Of a stretch of 9,796 bases of DNA, positions 1-6,051 are shown piece by piece (within the stretch, counting starts at the first letter, position 1; each line of letters starts with the position of its first letter). The translations under genes were made by a program, and so were the position numbers. The notes beneath the pieces are model-generated. The model was given only the letters and a program-made list of their open reading frames with translations, had not been told where the DNA came from and did not search any database. Origin of the DNA: Holosporaceae bacterium (GTDB lineage: Bacteria; Pseudomonadota; Alphaproteobacteria; UBA3830); assembly GCA_031265715.1 (NCBI GenBank), contig JAISCG010000124.1, positions 1 through 9,796 on the forward strand. The letters run 5' to 3'.

Positions 1-1023
1 CATGTCGACAATTTTTATTTTGTAATTTTTGTTCGGACACCTTTCGGACAGTTCCTGATCAGCCTCAAACATCAATCTTTCGGATTCGCAATAAACGGTT
101 ATGTCGACCGAATTCACGAAGGATATCGCACAAATCAGATCCAACACGCTGCCGCGCCCGTCGTAGCAAATCCACACGCGCTTGCCTTTAAAAGATGCGT
201 TTAACGTTGCTTTATCAAGCGCCACCTCGTTCGATTCGATATCTCCAAGGGAAACCGGAGCGATGCTCAGAGTATTTGATGAAGACGCATTTTTAACCGC
301 TTTAAACAGAGGGATCGCAAAATTTGCGGCTAATTTCATCAGTTTGAAAAAAGTATCTTCGTTGGGTGTTTCGGAAAAATACAATAATCTCCTGGGAGAC
401 GGATAAAACGGCATGCGGGTTATTTTTTTCAGCCATTTTTCCGTATCCTCCGCGGAATTCAGGGAACCGTAGCAGTTTTTACCGGATAAAACCACCAATT
501 CCAGCACTTTGTAATCATCGAAAAATTCTGATGCACGCTCGGCATCCGCTTCATTTTCGCAGATGACGTAAACCGGAATCAGGTCGGAAAACAGCCTGCA
601 ACCGCGGTAATATTCAAAAACCAAAAATTCGCAAAAAACAATCAGCGCCAAACTCAGGAAGGCCACTCCGAACGGATTGTTTATAAACAAAACCGGAGCA
701 ACAAACGCGGTTACTGCGACCGAAATCCGAAACGGAACCTCGTTATCGATCTTGTCGCCAAAATACAGAAAAACCGCTCCGTAGGTGCACAGCAGGGAAA
801 AAATCTCCTTAAAAAAGACGTCGATTTTGAATTCCGGATAAGTGAAAAATGACGCGATCACATAGCAAATTAATATGATACAAGCATTTCTGATGTGAAC
901 CATGTATTTTTCAGGCACGGAGAGAATGAATTCTGAGATTTCCTCACAACACTCCTTCGCGATTTCTTTATTTTTTTGAAGAAAAGCAATCCACGTTGCT
1001 TTTTTTAATAAAATTTTAAACAT
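1..1023 (-). CDS. FlaA1/CapD-like membrane nucleotide-sugar protein (C-terminus cut by window)
   Basis: The minus strand is open for 341 codons from an ATG at 1023 to the window edge. The order of parts fits the FlaA1/PglF/CapD family of polysaccharide-biosynthesis NDP-sugar dehydratases. There are about four membrane segments (roughly residues 46-61, 73-88, 98-114 and 119-138), then a CoA_binding_3-like region (about 150-260), a short linker, and a Rossmann start at about 279. The block from GKRVWICYDGRGSVLDL to YCESERLMFEADQEL lines up with the family pattern 'GK.VLVTGAGGSIGSEL ... L.DHSE..LY.IDQEL'. Known members make UDP-sugar 4-keto intermediates for capsule or glycan synthesis at the inner membrane. 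The odd point is the NAD-binding TGAGGSIGSE block, which here reads CYDGRGSVLD, so cofactor binding may be changed or lost. The catalytic part lies outside the window. It is divergent from gpsA, with a weak ribosome-binding site (AAGTAG). Confidence 0.7.
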   Translation of the reverse strand, partial: MFKILLKKATWIAFLQKNKEIAKECCEEISEFILSVPEKYMVHIRNACIILICYVIASFFTYPEFKIDVFFKEIFSLLCTYGAVFLYFGDKIDNEVPFRISVAVTAFVAPVLFINNPFGVAFLSLALIVFCEFLVFEYYRGCRLFSDLIPVYVICENEADAERASEFFDDYKVLELVVLSGKNCYGSLNSAEDTEKWLKKITRMPFYPSPRRLLYFSETPNEDTFFKLMKLAANFAIPLFKAVKNASSSNTLSIAPVSLGDIESNEVALDKATLNASFKGKRVWICYDGRGSVLDLICAISFVNSVDITVYCESERLMFEADQELSERCPNKNYKIKIVDM

Positions 1024-1110
1024 TCTACTTGATATTAACAAATACAGATGTGAGTATAGATTAGTTTCTTGAAAAGACATAATATTTTTTGGGGAGGGGG
1101 CGATCGGGTT
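1024..1110. promoter_or_regulatory. Divergent intergenic region with possible gpsA promoter
   Basis: This 87-bp gap separates the CapD-like gene from gpsA. A plausible sigma-70 pair on the plus strand is TTAACA at 1035-1040 and TAGATT at 1057-1062 with a 16-bp spacer. The purine run GGGGAGGGGG at 1091-1100 is a strong Shine-Dalgarno sequence placed 10 bases before the ATG at 1111. The promoter is a motif match only. Confidence 0.35.
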
Positions 1111-2070
1111 ATGATTTCTTTTGAAAGAGTCGGGATAATCGGAGCCGGAAGTTACGGGACAGCAATTGCTCAATGCTTTGGCAGGAGAGCGAAAAAAGTT
1201 TTATTAATAAGTAACGAAGACAGAGCTACTCTTTGCATAAACGAATCGCACACGAATCCCGATTTTATTCCGGGAGTGGTGCTGAGCGAAAATATTTCTT
1301 GCTCCGGCGTTTTTTCGGACGTATCGGACTGCGACATTATTTTCATTGTTACGCCGACCGCGGCCGTCGAGTCGGTTTGTCGACAGCTGAAACAGCACGA
1401 AATTACCGCTCCGACGGCTTTGTGCTCCAAAGGATTTTGCAACGACGAGGGAAAATTGCAGAGCACCCTTTTCGAGGAAATTCTCGACAACGATTATGCG
1501 ATTTTTTCCGGACCGTCGTTCGCGGGGGAAATCGCCGCGGGATTGCCGGCTGCGGTAAATATCGCCTCCAAAAACGGAGAATTGTCCGGGAGAATTGCCG
1601 AAAATTTATCCTCCGAAAATTTCAAAATCGAGCCGATCGGTGATTACATCGGATTGCAGACGGCCGGAGCAATGAAGAACATTCTCGCAATCGCCTGCGG
1701 AATTTTTCTCGGACTAAAACTCGGGAACAGTGCCGTCGCAAGATTGATAACGGAAGGATTGAACGAAACCGCGAGGCTCAGCGTGGCTTTGGGAGGGCAA
1801 AAAGATACGATTTTTGCGTTGGGAGGCGTCGGAGACACGATTTTGACCTGCACCTGCCGGCAATCCCGAAATATGATGTTCGGAGAGCACCTCGCAGCCG
1901 GCGGAACCGTCGAAAATCGGAACGGACCTCTGGCCGAAGGAGTATTCGCCGTGAAATCAATTCCGATACTTGAGCAGAGATGCAATATCAGACTGAAAAT
2001 TTTTTCTGAAATCTACAAAATAATCTGCGACAGAAAAAACGTGAACGAAGCCGTTGCCGATTTTTTTTAA
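1111..2070 (+). CDS. gpsA: Glycerol-3-phosphate dehydrogenase [NAD(P)+]
   Basis: GpsA reduces dihydroxyacetone phosphate to sn-glycerol 3-phosphate in the cytosol, giving the backbone for membrane phospholipids. The 319-residue protein has all the family landmarks: the dinucleotide-binding loop GAGSYGTA (residues 11-18), SKG (106-108), FSGPSFAGE (132-140), the substrate-site lysine in AGAMKN (K189), and GVGDTILTCT with SRNMMFG (239-258). Length is near the usual 320-340. An upstream ATG at 1069 would add 14 residues, but the strong Shine-Dalgarno run at 1091-1100 and the family N-terminus favour 1111. The C-terminal tail is less typical: the common 'MPI' before the last helix reads LKI. It converges on obg, with no clear hairpin terminator between them. 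Confidence 0.95.
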   Translation: MISFERVGIIGAGSYGTAIAQCFGRRAKKVLLISNEDRATLCINESHTNPDFIPGVVLSENISCSGVFSDVSDCDIIFIVTPTAAVESVCRQLKQHEITAPTALCSKGFCNDEGKLQSTLFEEILDNDYAIFSGPSFAGEIAAGLPAAVNIASKNGELSGRIAENLSSENFKIEPIGDYIGLQTAGAMKNILAIACGIFLGLKLGNSAVARLITEGLNETARLSVALGGQKDTIFALGGVGDTILTCTCRQSRNMMFGEHLAAGGTVENRNGPLAEGVFAVKSIPILEQRCNIRLKIFSEIYKIICDRKNVNEAVADFF

Positions 2071-2284
2071 AAAAGGTAAAAAAATATTGCTTTTTCTTTC
2101 GATATACCATAGTCTAAAGCAGGATTGGGAGGCAGTGGTCGCGGAATATAAGAGCTGCAGCATTCTCCTCAAATTACAGGGGATTTAGCGTATTGGCCGA
2201 TTCTTCGTTTTATATTTACCACTGCACCTAACTAACATGTATGAAACTTACAAGCGGATTGGCGACAAAAATCCTCGAAAGAAT
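2071..2284. other. Convergent intergenic gap gpsA/obg, no gene recognised
   Basis: This 214-bp stretch lies between two converging genes. I see no tRNA, no good intrinsic terminator and no ORF with a credible start. It holds a perfect 8-bp palindrome (GCTGCAGC, 2154-2161), a weak CTCCT/AGGGG stem at about 2164-2181, and TTACCACTGCACCTAACTAA at about 2217-2236. The last resembles, with gaps, a left-facing copy of the repeat end found elsewhere in the window (inverse of GTGGTAA), but the match is too weak to call. Confidence 0.4.
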
Positions 2285-3283
2285 TTAGCTTCGCAGTAAC
2301 TCTATTGTTTTCATAACGTCCCGCAGCAGTGTTTTTACATTTTTATCCGGATTCAGCGCCGAAATTGCGTGCACTTTTTTTCCATATTTTGCCTTGAATT
2401 TTCTTTTTATGCTCAGCACCGTTTTCGGATCGACGGCGTCCGATTTGTTGAGAACGATTATTTCGTGTTTATTGCTCAGTTTTTCGCTGTACATTTCCAG
2501 TTCGTTCCGGATTGTTTCGTAGGCATGGAAAACGTCATTTTGAGTGACATCGACCAGATGGATCAGGAGAAAACAACGTTCCGTGTGCGCGAGAAATTTG
2601 TCTCCCAGACCGCGCCCGCTGTGAGCGCCCTCGATTAATCCGGGAATATCTGCCAGGACGAATTCGCTGTCGTCCGTGCGGACCACTCCGGGCTGAGGAA
2701 TAAGCGTCGTGAACGGATAATCGGCAATTTTTGGTTTCGCGTTCGTTGTTACCGATAAAAAAGTCGATTTCCCGGCATTCGGCAATCCGATTAATCCGGC
2801 GTCGGCAATTAACTTCAGCTGCAACCAAACCCAGAGATTTTCCCCGGGATCCCCTTTGTCTGCGCGGCGGGGAGCCTGATTTACAGAGCTTTTAAAGCGA
2901 TTGTTTCCCCGACCTCCGACTCCGCCTGCAGCAATTAAAACCCGCTGTCCTTCCTCGACAATGTCAGCGAGAACATTTTCTCCGAATTCGTCCAAAATTT
3001 CGGTTCCGACGGGAATTTTCAGCACCAGATCCTCTCCGCCGGCTCCGAAACAATTGCTGCTGCCGCCGTTTTCGCCGCGCTTTCCGCTGAAATGCTGCTG
3101 ATATCTGTAGTCTATGAGAGTATTCAGACGATTTGTTCCCTCAAAGTATACATCCCCGCCCTTTCCTCCGTCACCTCCGTCAGGTCCTCCGTATTCAACA
3201 AATTTTTCGCGACGAAAACTCAAACAACCGTTGCCGCCGTCTCCTGCTTTTAAAAAAATCTTCGCTCTGTCAAGAAATTTCAT
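2285..3283 (-). CDS. obg: Obg-family GTPase (ribosome assembly)
   Basis: Obg/CgtA is an essential GTPase that binds the large ribosomal subunit and links its maturation to growth and stress state. The 332-residue protein starts with the glycine-rich Obg fold (FLKAGDGGNGCLSFRREK, residues 10-27, and GGPDGGDGGKGGDV, 32-45). The G domain follows: G1 GLPNAGKS (166-173), G2 YPFTT (189-193), G3 DIPG (212-215), G4 NKSD (279-282), G5 SAL (308-310). The protein ends soon after G5, so it lacks the extra C-terminal domain of Gram-positive Obg. The ATG at 3283 gives the standard MKFLD start. The usual rplU-rpmA neighbours are absent here; its upstream side abuts a repeat-bounded accessory unit. Confidence 0.96.
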   Translation of the reverse strand: MKFLDRAKIFLKAGDGGNGCLSFRREKFVEYGGPDGGDGGKGGDVYFEGTNRLNTLIDYRYQQHFSGKRGENGGSSNCFGAGGEDLVLKIPVGTEILDEFGENVLADIVEEGQRVLIAAGGVGGRGNNRFKSSVNQAPRRADKGDPGENLWVWLQLKLIADAGLIGLPNAGKSTFLSVTTNAKPKIADYPFTTLIPQPGVVRTDDSEFVLADIPGLIEGAHSGRGLGDKFLAHTERCFLLIHLVDVTQNDVFHAYETIRNELEMYSEKLSNKHEIIVLNKSDAVDPKTVLSIKRKFKAKYGKKVHAISALNPDKNVKTLLRDVMKTIELLRS

Positions 3284-3311
3284 CTGGGCTCAATATCAAA
3301 AAAACGTGTGC

Positions 3312-3340
3312 ACTATACCATAAATCGAGCGGATATGAAA
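3312..3340 (-). promoter_or_regulatory. Possible obg promoter
   Basis: On the minus strand a TATAGT hexamer (3312-3317) sits about 30 bases before the obg ATG. A weak TTTTCA -35 (4 of 6) lies 18 bases upstream of it. It is located between the inverted-repeat end at 3360 and obg. Motif match only. Confidence 0.3.
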
Positions 3341-3359
3341 ATCCCCAAACAGCCCGCGA

Positions 3360-3389
3360 CTTACCGCCCATCTCATTTAATCGAGCGTT
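3360..3389 (-). repeat. Left terminal inverted repeat (CTTACCGCCC end)
   Basis: This copy, read on the minus strand, ends in GGGCGGTAAG, 77 bases before the obg start codon. It pairs with 4058-4087. Read on the plus strand it begins CTTACCGCCC, the outward-facing left-end orientation. Confidence 0.85.
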
Positions 3390-3420
3390 GTACTCCGTGC
3401 GTTATGATCAGGTTGGAGGC

Positions 3421-3948
3421 CTAGCTTTCCACTGCGATATTACCGCTACTTGTCATATATTGAATAATCTCACTTATCCGAGAAAGATGGTCCTCTATGT
3501 ATTTCATAATAAGAGCCTCAGAGCGTGTGTGGGCGCGTGTCAGTTTCGGTAATCGCTCTCCATTGTTTTTTGAAATTTCTATAACATTGTGCATGATTTT
3601 TTTTATTTTTGTAAAATTAAATTTACCAAAATGTTCTGAAAATAATTGACAAACATAATGGTGATCATATCTGTTATAATTCCGGTAATCCGCCATTTCT
3701 GGTCGGTTGAGTATTTCTTGTGCCCGACATGCTTCGATACCTTTACCATATTCTGTTTTTATCCGAGCCGGAGTCACTATAGGAGGAAGTGGGGGGGACA
3801 TGCTTTGCCACTCCGAAGCCTTTATACCAAACTCTTGCATCACTGGAGAAATCGGAGGAAATTTTATTTCCGTGCACATGCCCTGACATATCGGAACCGC
3901 TAACACTACTCTCACACCAACTAAAACTTTTAAAAACATATTTATCAT
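3421..3948 (-). CDS. Small exported protein of unknown function
   Basis: I do not recognise this 175-residue protein. Its N-terminus looks like a Sec signal peptide: hydrophobic FLKVLVGVRVVLAVPI (residues 5-20), then CQGMC. The mature part has a proline-rich stretch (SPPLPPIVTP, 51-60), a charged, His/Tyr-rich block (RYDHHYVCQL, 93-102) and a helical basic/acidic C-terminal half (about 112-167). An in-frame ATG at 3939 would drop three residues; neither start has a strong Shine-Dalgarno sequence. It is the only gene inside the inverted-repeat unit, with its 3' end nearest obg. A run of seven C in the coding strand (plus-strand G at 3791-3797) lies at Ser51-Pro53 and could slip. A protein delivered to the periplasm or host is a guess from the signal peptide only. 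Confidence 0.65.
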   Translation of the reverse strand: MINMFLKVLVGVRVVLAVPICQGMCTEIKFPPISPVMQEFGIKASEWQSMSPPLPPIVTPARIKTEYGKGIEACRAQEILNRPEMADYRNYNRYDHHYVCQLFSEHFGKFNFTKIKKIMHNVIEISKNNGERLPKLTRAHTRSEALIMKYIEDHLSRISEIIQYMTSSGNIAVES

Positions 3949-4057
3949 TATCTATTCACTTTCATTAGAATATATAATTATTACAGTATCAAAATAATTA
4001 TACTATTAAATTATGTTTTATGTAAATAGGCCTATTGCAAAAGTTACGACGAAATGA

Positions 4058-4087
4058 AACGCTCGATTAAATGAGATGGGTGGTAAG
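4058..4087 (+). repeat. Right terminal inverted repeat (GGGTGGTAAG end)
   Basis: This is the partner of 3360-3389, matching at 29 of 30 bases in inverse orientation. It contains the core GGGTGGTAAG shared by the other ends at 4414 and 5169 and, with changes, at 6530 and 8853. Confidence 0.85.
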
Positions 4088-4294
4088 CTTTTTCCTGTAA
4101 GATTCTTGTTTTTTCTGAAATATGTCATTATAATATATGAGAGTTTATTGATAAAGTGCTAAGTTTTTTATTGTATGTCGAAATAGTTAATACTAAGTTA
4201 ACAAAAACAAAAAAAATAAATTTTTTTATGTAAATAAAATAAATATTTTTTACGGCACTTGCAGAGAATGATTTTGTTCGGAACAACTTATGCG
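4088..4294. other. AT-rich non-coding stretch
   Basis: Over 200 bases without a credible ORF on either strand. It contains long A and T runs and an isolated TATAAT near 4130. TTTTATGTAAATA at 4224-4236 is an exact copy of a 13-mer at 4016-4028 inside the neighbouring unit. It looks like decayed insertion sequence or spacer DNA. Confidence 0.4.
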
Positions 4295-4414
4295 CTCCAC
4301 CACTTTATGTAATAGGATGCCCGACGGAGTACATTAACTTAATCCGTGGGAGACACGATCAGTCTCGTATGTCGTGAACCATTACACACCTAATTGAATG
4401 CGACGGGTGGTAAG
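4295..4414. mobile_element. Short MITE-like repeat with GGGTGGTAAG end
   Basis: The right end (4392-4414) ends in GCGACGGGTGGTAAG and is clearly of the same family as the other ends. A degenerate left end may be CTCCACCACTTTATG at 4295. Inside, TGTAATAGG (4309-4317) is mirrored by CCATTACA (4379-4386), and ACGGA/TCCGT and GAGAC/GTCTC form further small inverted pairs, so the 120 bases are partly self-complementary. No coding capacity. The left boundary is uncertain. Confidence 0.45.
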
Positions 4415-4432
4415 ATTACAAATAAAAGATAG

Positions 4433-4461
4433 TTGACATTAGCATAATTTTCCACTACATA
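4433..4461 (+). promoter_or_regulatory. Sigma-70-like promoter for the coiled-coil protein gene
   Basis: A consensus TTGACA (-35, 4433-4438) is followed after 17 bases by TACATA (4456-4461) as a weak -10. It lies 18 bases after the repeat end at 4414 and about 28 bases before the start codon at 4490, giving a short leader that includes a GGAGG ribosome site. Confidence 0.5.
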
Positions 4462-4489
4462 TAGAACATTATCAAATGGAGGAATGAAA

Positions 4490-4987
4490 ATGAAAAAAAT
4501 AATAGAGAGTGCGGTGGTGTTGTGTTTTGCTTCTGCTCTGTTTGGCGATGTAAAATCGATGGATGCAGATGCGGATTTGGAAAAGTTTACAGAAGTATGT
4601 GGTAGACACGCTGCGGCTGTCAGGGATCAGGAGGCTGCCGTAAATAGACAGTTTGAAATGCATAGGGAGCGATTGGATCAAGTTGACGAAAGGCTCGGAA
4701 GGCCTTTGTGGGGTCAGTCCGGAGAAACAAATGCAGAGCTAAATGCAGAGGTGGCACAGCTGGCACAGCTGGGCGATGGTCTGCCCGTTGGATTGGATCC
4801 CAGACAAGAAGCAGCACAGCGAGAAGCAGCACGGCAGCAAGAAGAGGAGCTGATGCGTCTGCAACAGGGTGTGCATCGGGCTCTGATGCAGGAACAAAGC
4901 TCAGGAAGTGGTTTCGTGAATTTTTGGAATAGAATCAGAACAGGAATTAGCGACTTTTTTGGTTGGGTAGTGGATTTATTTAATTAA
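4490..4987 (+). CDS. Exported coiled-coil protein with amphipathic tail, function unknown
   Basis: The 165-residue product is not a family I recognise. Residues 1-22 form a signal peptide (KKIIESAVVLCFASALFG). The mature part is rich in Ala, Glu, Gln and Arg, and reads as coiled coil at about 29-70 and 80-135. The last 24 residues are different: aromatic and hydrophobic (GFVNFWNRIRTG and DFFGWVVDLFN), a likely amphipathic or membrane-seeking helix. Start choice: GGAGG at 4478-4482 is 7 bases from the ATG at 4490 but only one base from the ATG at 4484, so 4490 is preferred. The coding DNA shows small in-frame duplications (10-mer repeated at 12-bp spacing from 4729; 9-mer in tandem at 4752-4769; 11-mer at 15-bp spacing from 4807), a sign of expansion by slippage. 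It lies between two repeat-family elements. Confidence 0.7.
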   Translation: MKKIIESAVVLCFASALFGDVKSMDADADLEKFTEVCGRHAAAVRDQEAAVNRQFEMHRERLDQVDERLGRPLWGQSGETNAELNAEVAQLAQLGDGLPVGLDPRQEAAQREAARQQEEELMRLQQGVHRALMQEQSSGSGFVNFWNRIRTGISDFFGWVVDLFN

Positions 4988-5000
4988 GCGTTTCCTCACG

Positions 5001-5086
5001 TAATTGTGAGAAGCGGCGCGGCAATCCGGGTTTGAAATTTACTATAGTTTGAGCTTTGGATTGCTTCGCTTCACTCGCAATGATGC
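5001..5086. repeat. Large imperfect palindrome inside copy 1
   Basis: The left arm contains GCGCGGCAATCCGGG (about 5016-5030) and the right arm GGATTGCTTCGCTTCAC then TCGCAATGATGC (about 5058-5086). The arms are inverse complements with several mismatches. The type resembles the 'ATTGCGAG...GCAATCC' hairpin repeats widely seen in proteobacterial genomes. Confidence 0.7.
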
Positions 5087-5151
5087 AAAAATATTACCAC
5101 AAATATTTAAAAAGACGATTCAAAGGGAAATTGAAATTTCAGATAAAAAAA

Positions 5152-5169
5152 GATCAGACGGGTGGTAAG
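5152..5169 (+). repeat. Repeat-family end, GATCAGACGGGTGGTAAG
   Basis: This end copy is 69 bases upstream of the phosphoesterase start, in the same orientation as that gene. The 18 bases differ at five positions from the decayed copy at 8836-8853, four of the five being G-to-A changes. Confidence 0.75.
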
Positions 5170-5237
5170 AAGGATTCATAAAAAAAGTACAATTCCTCGC
5201 TTCAACCCGGTATACTCCCTTCGGAAGAACGGTAAGT

Positions 5238-6050
5238 ATGAAGATTTTAGTATGTGGAGACGTTGTCGGGCGGTCCGGCAGAGAGGTAGTATTTCAGCAT
5301 ATTTCTGATATCAGGAGAAGATTGCTTCCGGATCTGGTCGTGCTCAATGTCGATAATGCGGCCCACGGATTCGGGATAACCCGGGAGATTGCATATCAAT
5401 TTCTTGATGGCGGAGCGGATGTTTTGACCGGAGGAAATCACCTCTTCGATCAAAAAGAAGCCATCGGACTTTTGGAAAGCGAAAAACGATTTTTACGCCC
5501 CGCAAACATGTCAGCCGCCGTCCCCGGAAGCGGAATTTTTGAAACCATCTCCTCCAACGGCGGCAAAATCGTGGTGGTACACCTGATAGGACAGGTAAAT
5601 ATGCCACTCATCGGCGAAAATCCGTTTTCTTACATGGACAGGTTGTTAACAAAATACCGACTCGGAGAAAATGTTCAGGCGATTGTCGTTGATTTTCACG
5701 CGGAGGTAACGTCCGAAAAAAATGCTCTCGGGCATTATCTTGACGGAAGAGTTTCGGCGGTTGTCGGAACTCACACCCACATCCCCACGGCGGACGAAAG
5801 GATTCTCGCAAAAAAAACCGCATTTCAGACGGACATCGGAATGTGCGGAGATTACGATTCCGTGATCGGAATGCAGAAAAGCATCGCGGAAAGATTCGTC
5901 AAAGGATATTCCGCCTACAAAGCGTCTCCGTCTGCGGGAAAAGCGACGCTCTGCGGGGCCATTTTCGATATTGATGATAAAACGGGGTTGGCCAATTCGA
6001 TAAACGCCGTCAGAATCGACGGTATTCTGCATCAAAGTTCTGGAATCTGA
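5238..6050 (+). CDS. YmdB/TIGR00282-family metallophosphoesterase
   Basis: This family is a dimetal calcineurin-like phosphoesterase; B. subtilis YmdB and D. radiodurans DR1281 are known members and hydrolyse 2',3'-cyclic nucleotides. The 270-residue protein starts with the family signature KILVCGDVVGRSGR. It keeps the expected metal ligands: D8, N40 (NVDNAAHG), N67 and H68 (GGNHLFD), H154 (DFHAE), H179 and H181 (THTHIPTAD). The second ligand, usually Glu in 'N.EN', is Asp (D39) here, a conservative change. LRPANMS (86-92) and GMCGDYDSVIGM (201-212) also fit. GGAAG at 5223-5227 is a suitable ribosome site and TATACT at 5211-5216 a possible -10. The stop codon is one base before the next gene, so the two are probably co-transcribed. 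Substrate in this organism is unknown. Confidence 0.9.
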   Translation: MKILVCGDVVGRSGREVVFQHISDIRRRLLPDLVVLNVDNAAHGFGITREIAYQFLDGGADVLTGGNHLFDQKEAIGLLESEKRFLRPANMSAAVPGSGIFETISSNGGKIVVVHLIGQVNMPLIGENPFSYMDRLLTKYRLGENVQAIVVDFHAEVTSEKNALGHYLDGRVSAVVGTHTHIPTADERILAKKTAFQTDIGMCGDYDSVIGMQKSIAERFVKGYSAYKASPSAGKATLCGAIFDIDDKTGLANSINAVRIDGILHQSSGI

Positions 6051-6051
6051 A

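Larger units (their letters stand above)
3360..4087. mobile_element. Inverted-repeat-bounded 728-bp unit carrying one secreted-protein gene
   Basis: The stretch is delimited by 30-bp terminal inverted repeats (3360-3389 and 4058-4087) that match at 29 of 30 positions; the single difference is C versus T inside GGG[C/T]GGTAAG. Between them is a single minus-strand gene for a small exported protein and AT-rich flanks. No transposase is present, so if it moves it must rely on enzymes elsewhere. No target-site duplication is seen: the bases outside the ends are CGA on the left and CTT on the right. It sits just upstream of obg. The repeats are directly seen; mobility is inference. Confidence 0.6.
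4988..5169 (-). mobile_element. MITE-like palindromic repeat, copy 1
   Basis: On the minus strand this runs from the repeat end (CTTACCACCC, 5160-5169) through GTCTGATCTTTTTTT, a GTGGTAA block and a large palindrome, ending right after the stop codon of the upstream gene. The same order of blocks is found in direct orientation at 8659-8825. The far end lacks a recognisable terminal repeat, so this copy may be truncated. It could also act as the transcript end of the upstream gene, since the palindrome can fold. Confidence 0.7.

Noticed and set aside
1069..1110. Upstream ATG that would lengthen GpsA by 14 residues
   Set aside because: The strong Shine-Dalgarno run lies downstream of it and the added residues do not fit the family N-terminus; 1111 is the better start.
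1957..2172. Minus-strand 71-codon frame starting at a TTG after GAGGAG
   Set aside because: It overlaps the conserved end of gpsA by more than 100 bases, and the peptide resembles nothing; most likely a shadow.
2071..2284. Structured RNA (6S, tmRNA or tRNA) between gpsA and obg
   Set aside because: No T-loop, tag peptide, or extended helix could be drawn; only short unrelated stems.
2369..3323. Plus-strand frames opposite obg
   Set aside because: Antisense shadows of a highly conserved gene, proline/phenylalanine-rich as expected from the complement of glycine-rich codons.
4026..4045. AGGCCTATTGCAAAAG resembling an IS5-like element end
   Set aside because: Only one half-convincing end and no transposase; the AGGCCT at 3417 is too short to serve as its partner.
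4255..4345. Possible fragment of a transposase on the minus strand (KVVERISCSEQNHS reading)
   Set aside because: Short, broken by stops in adjacent frames and not matched to a known family by eye; left as unassigned repeat DNA.
4708..4932. Plus-strand 74-codon frame inside the coiled-coil gene
   Set aside because: Its Arg/Ser/Ala-rich composition is what a shifted reading of the repetitive coil gives; no ribosome site.
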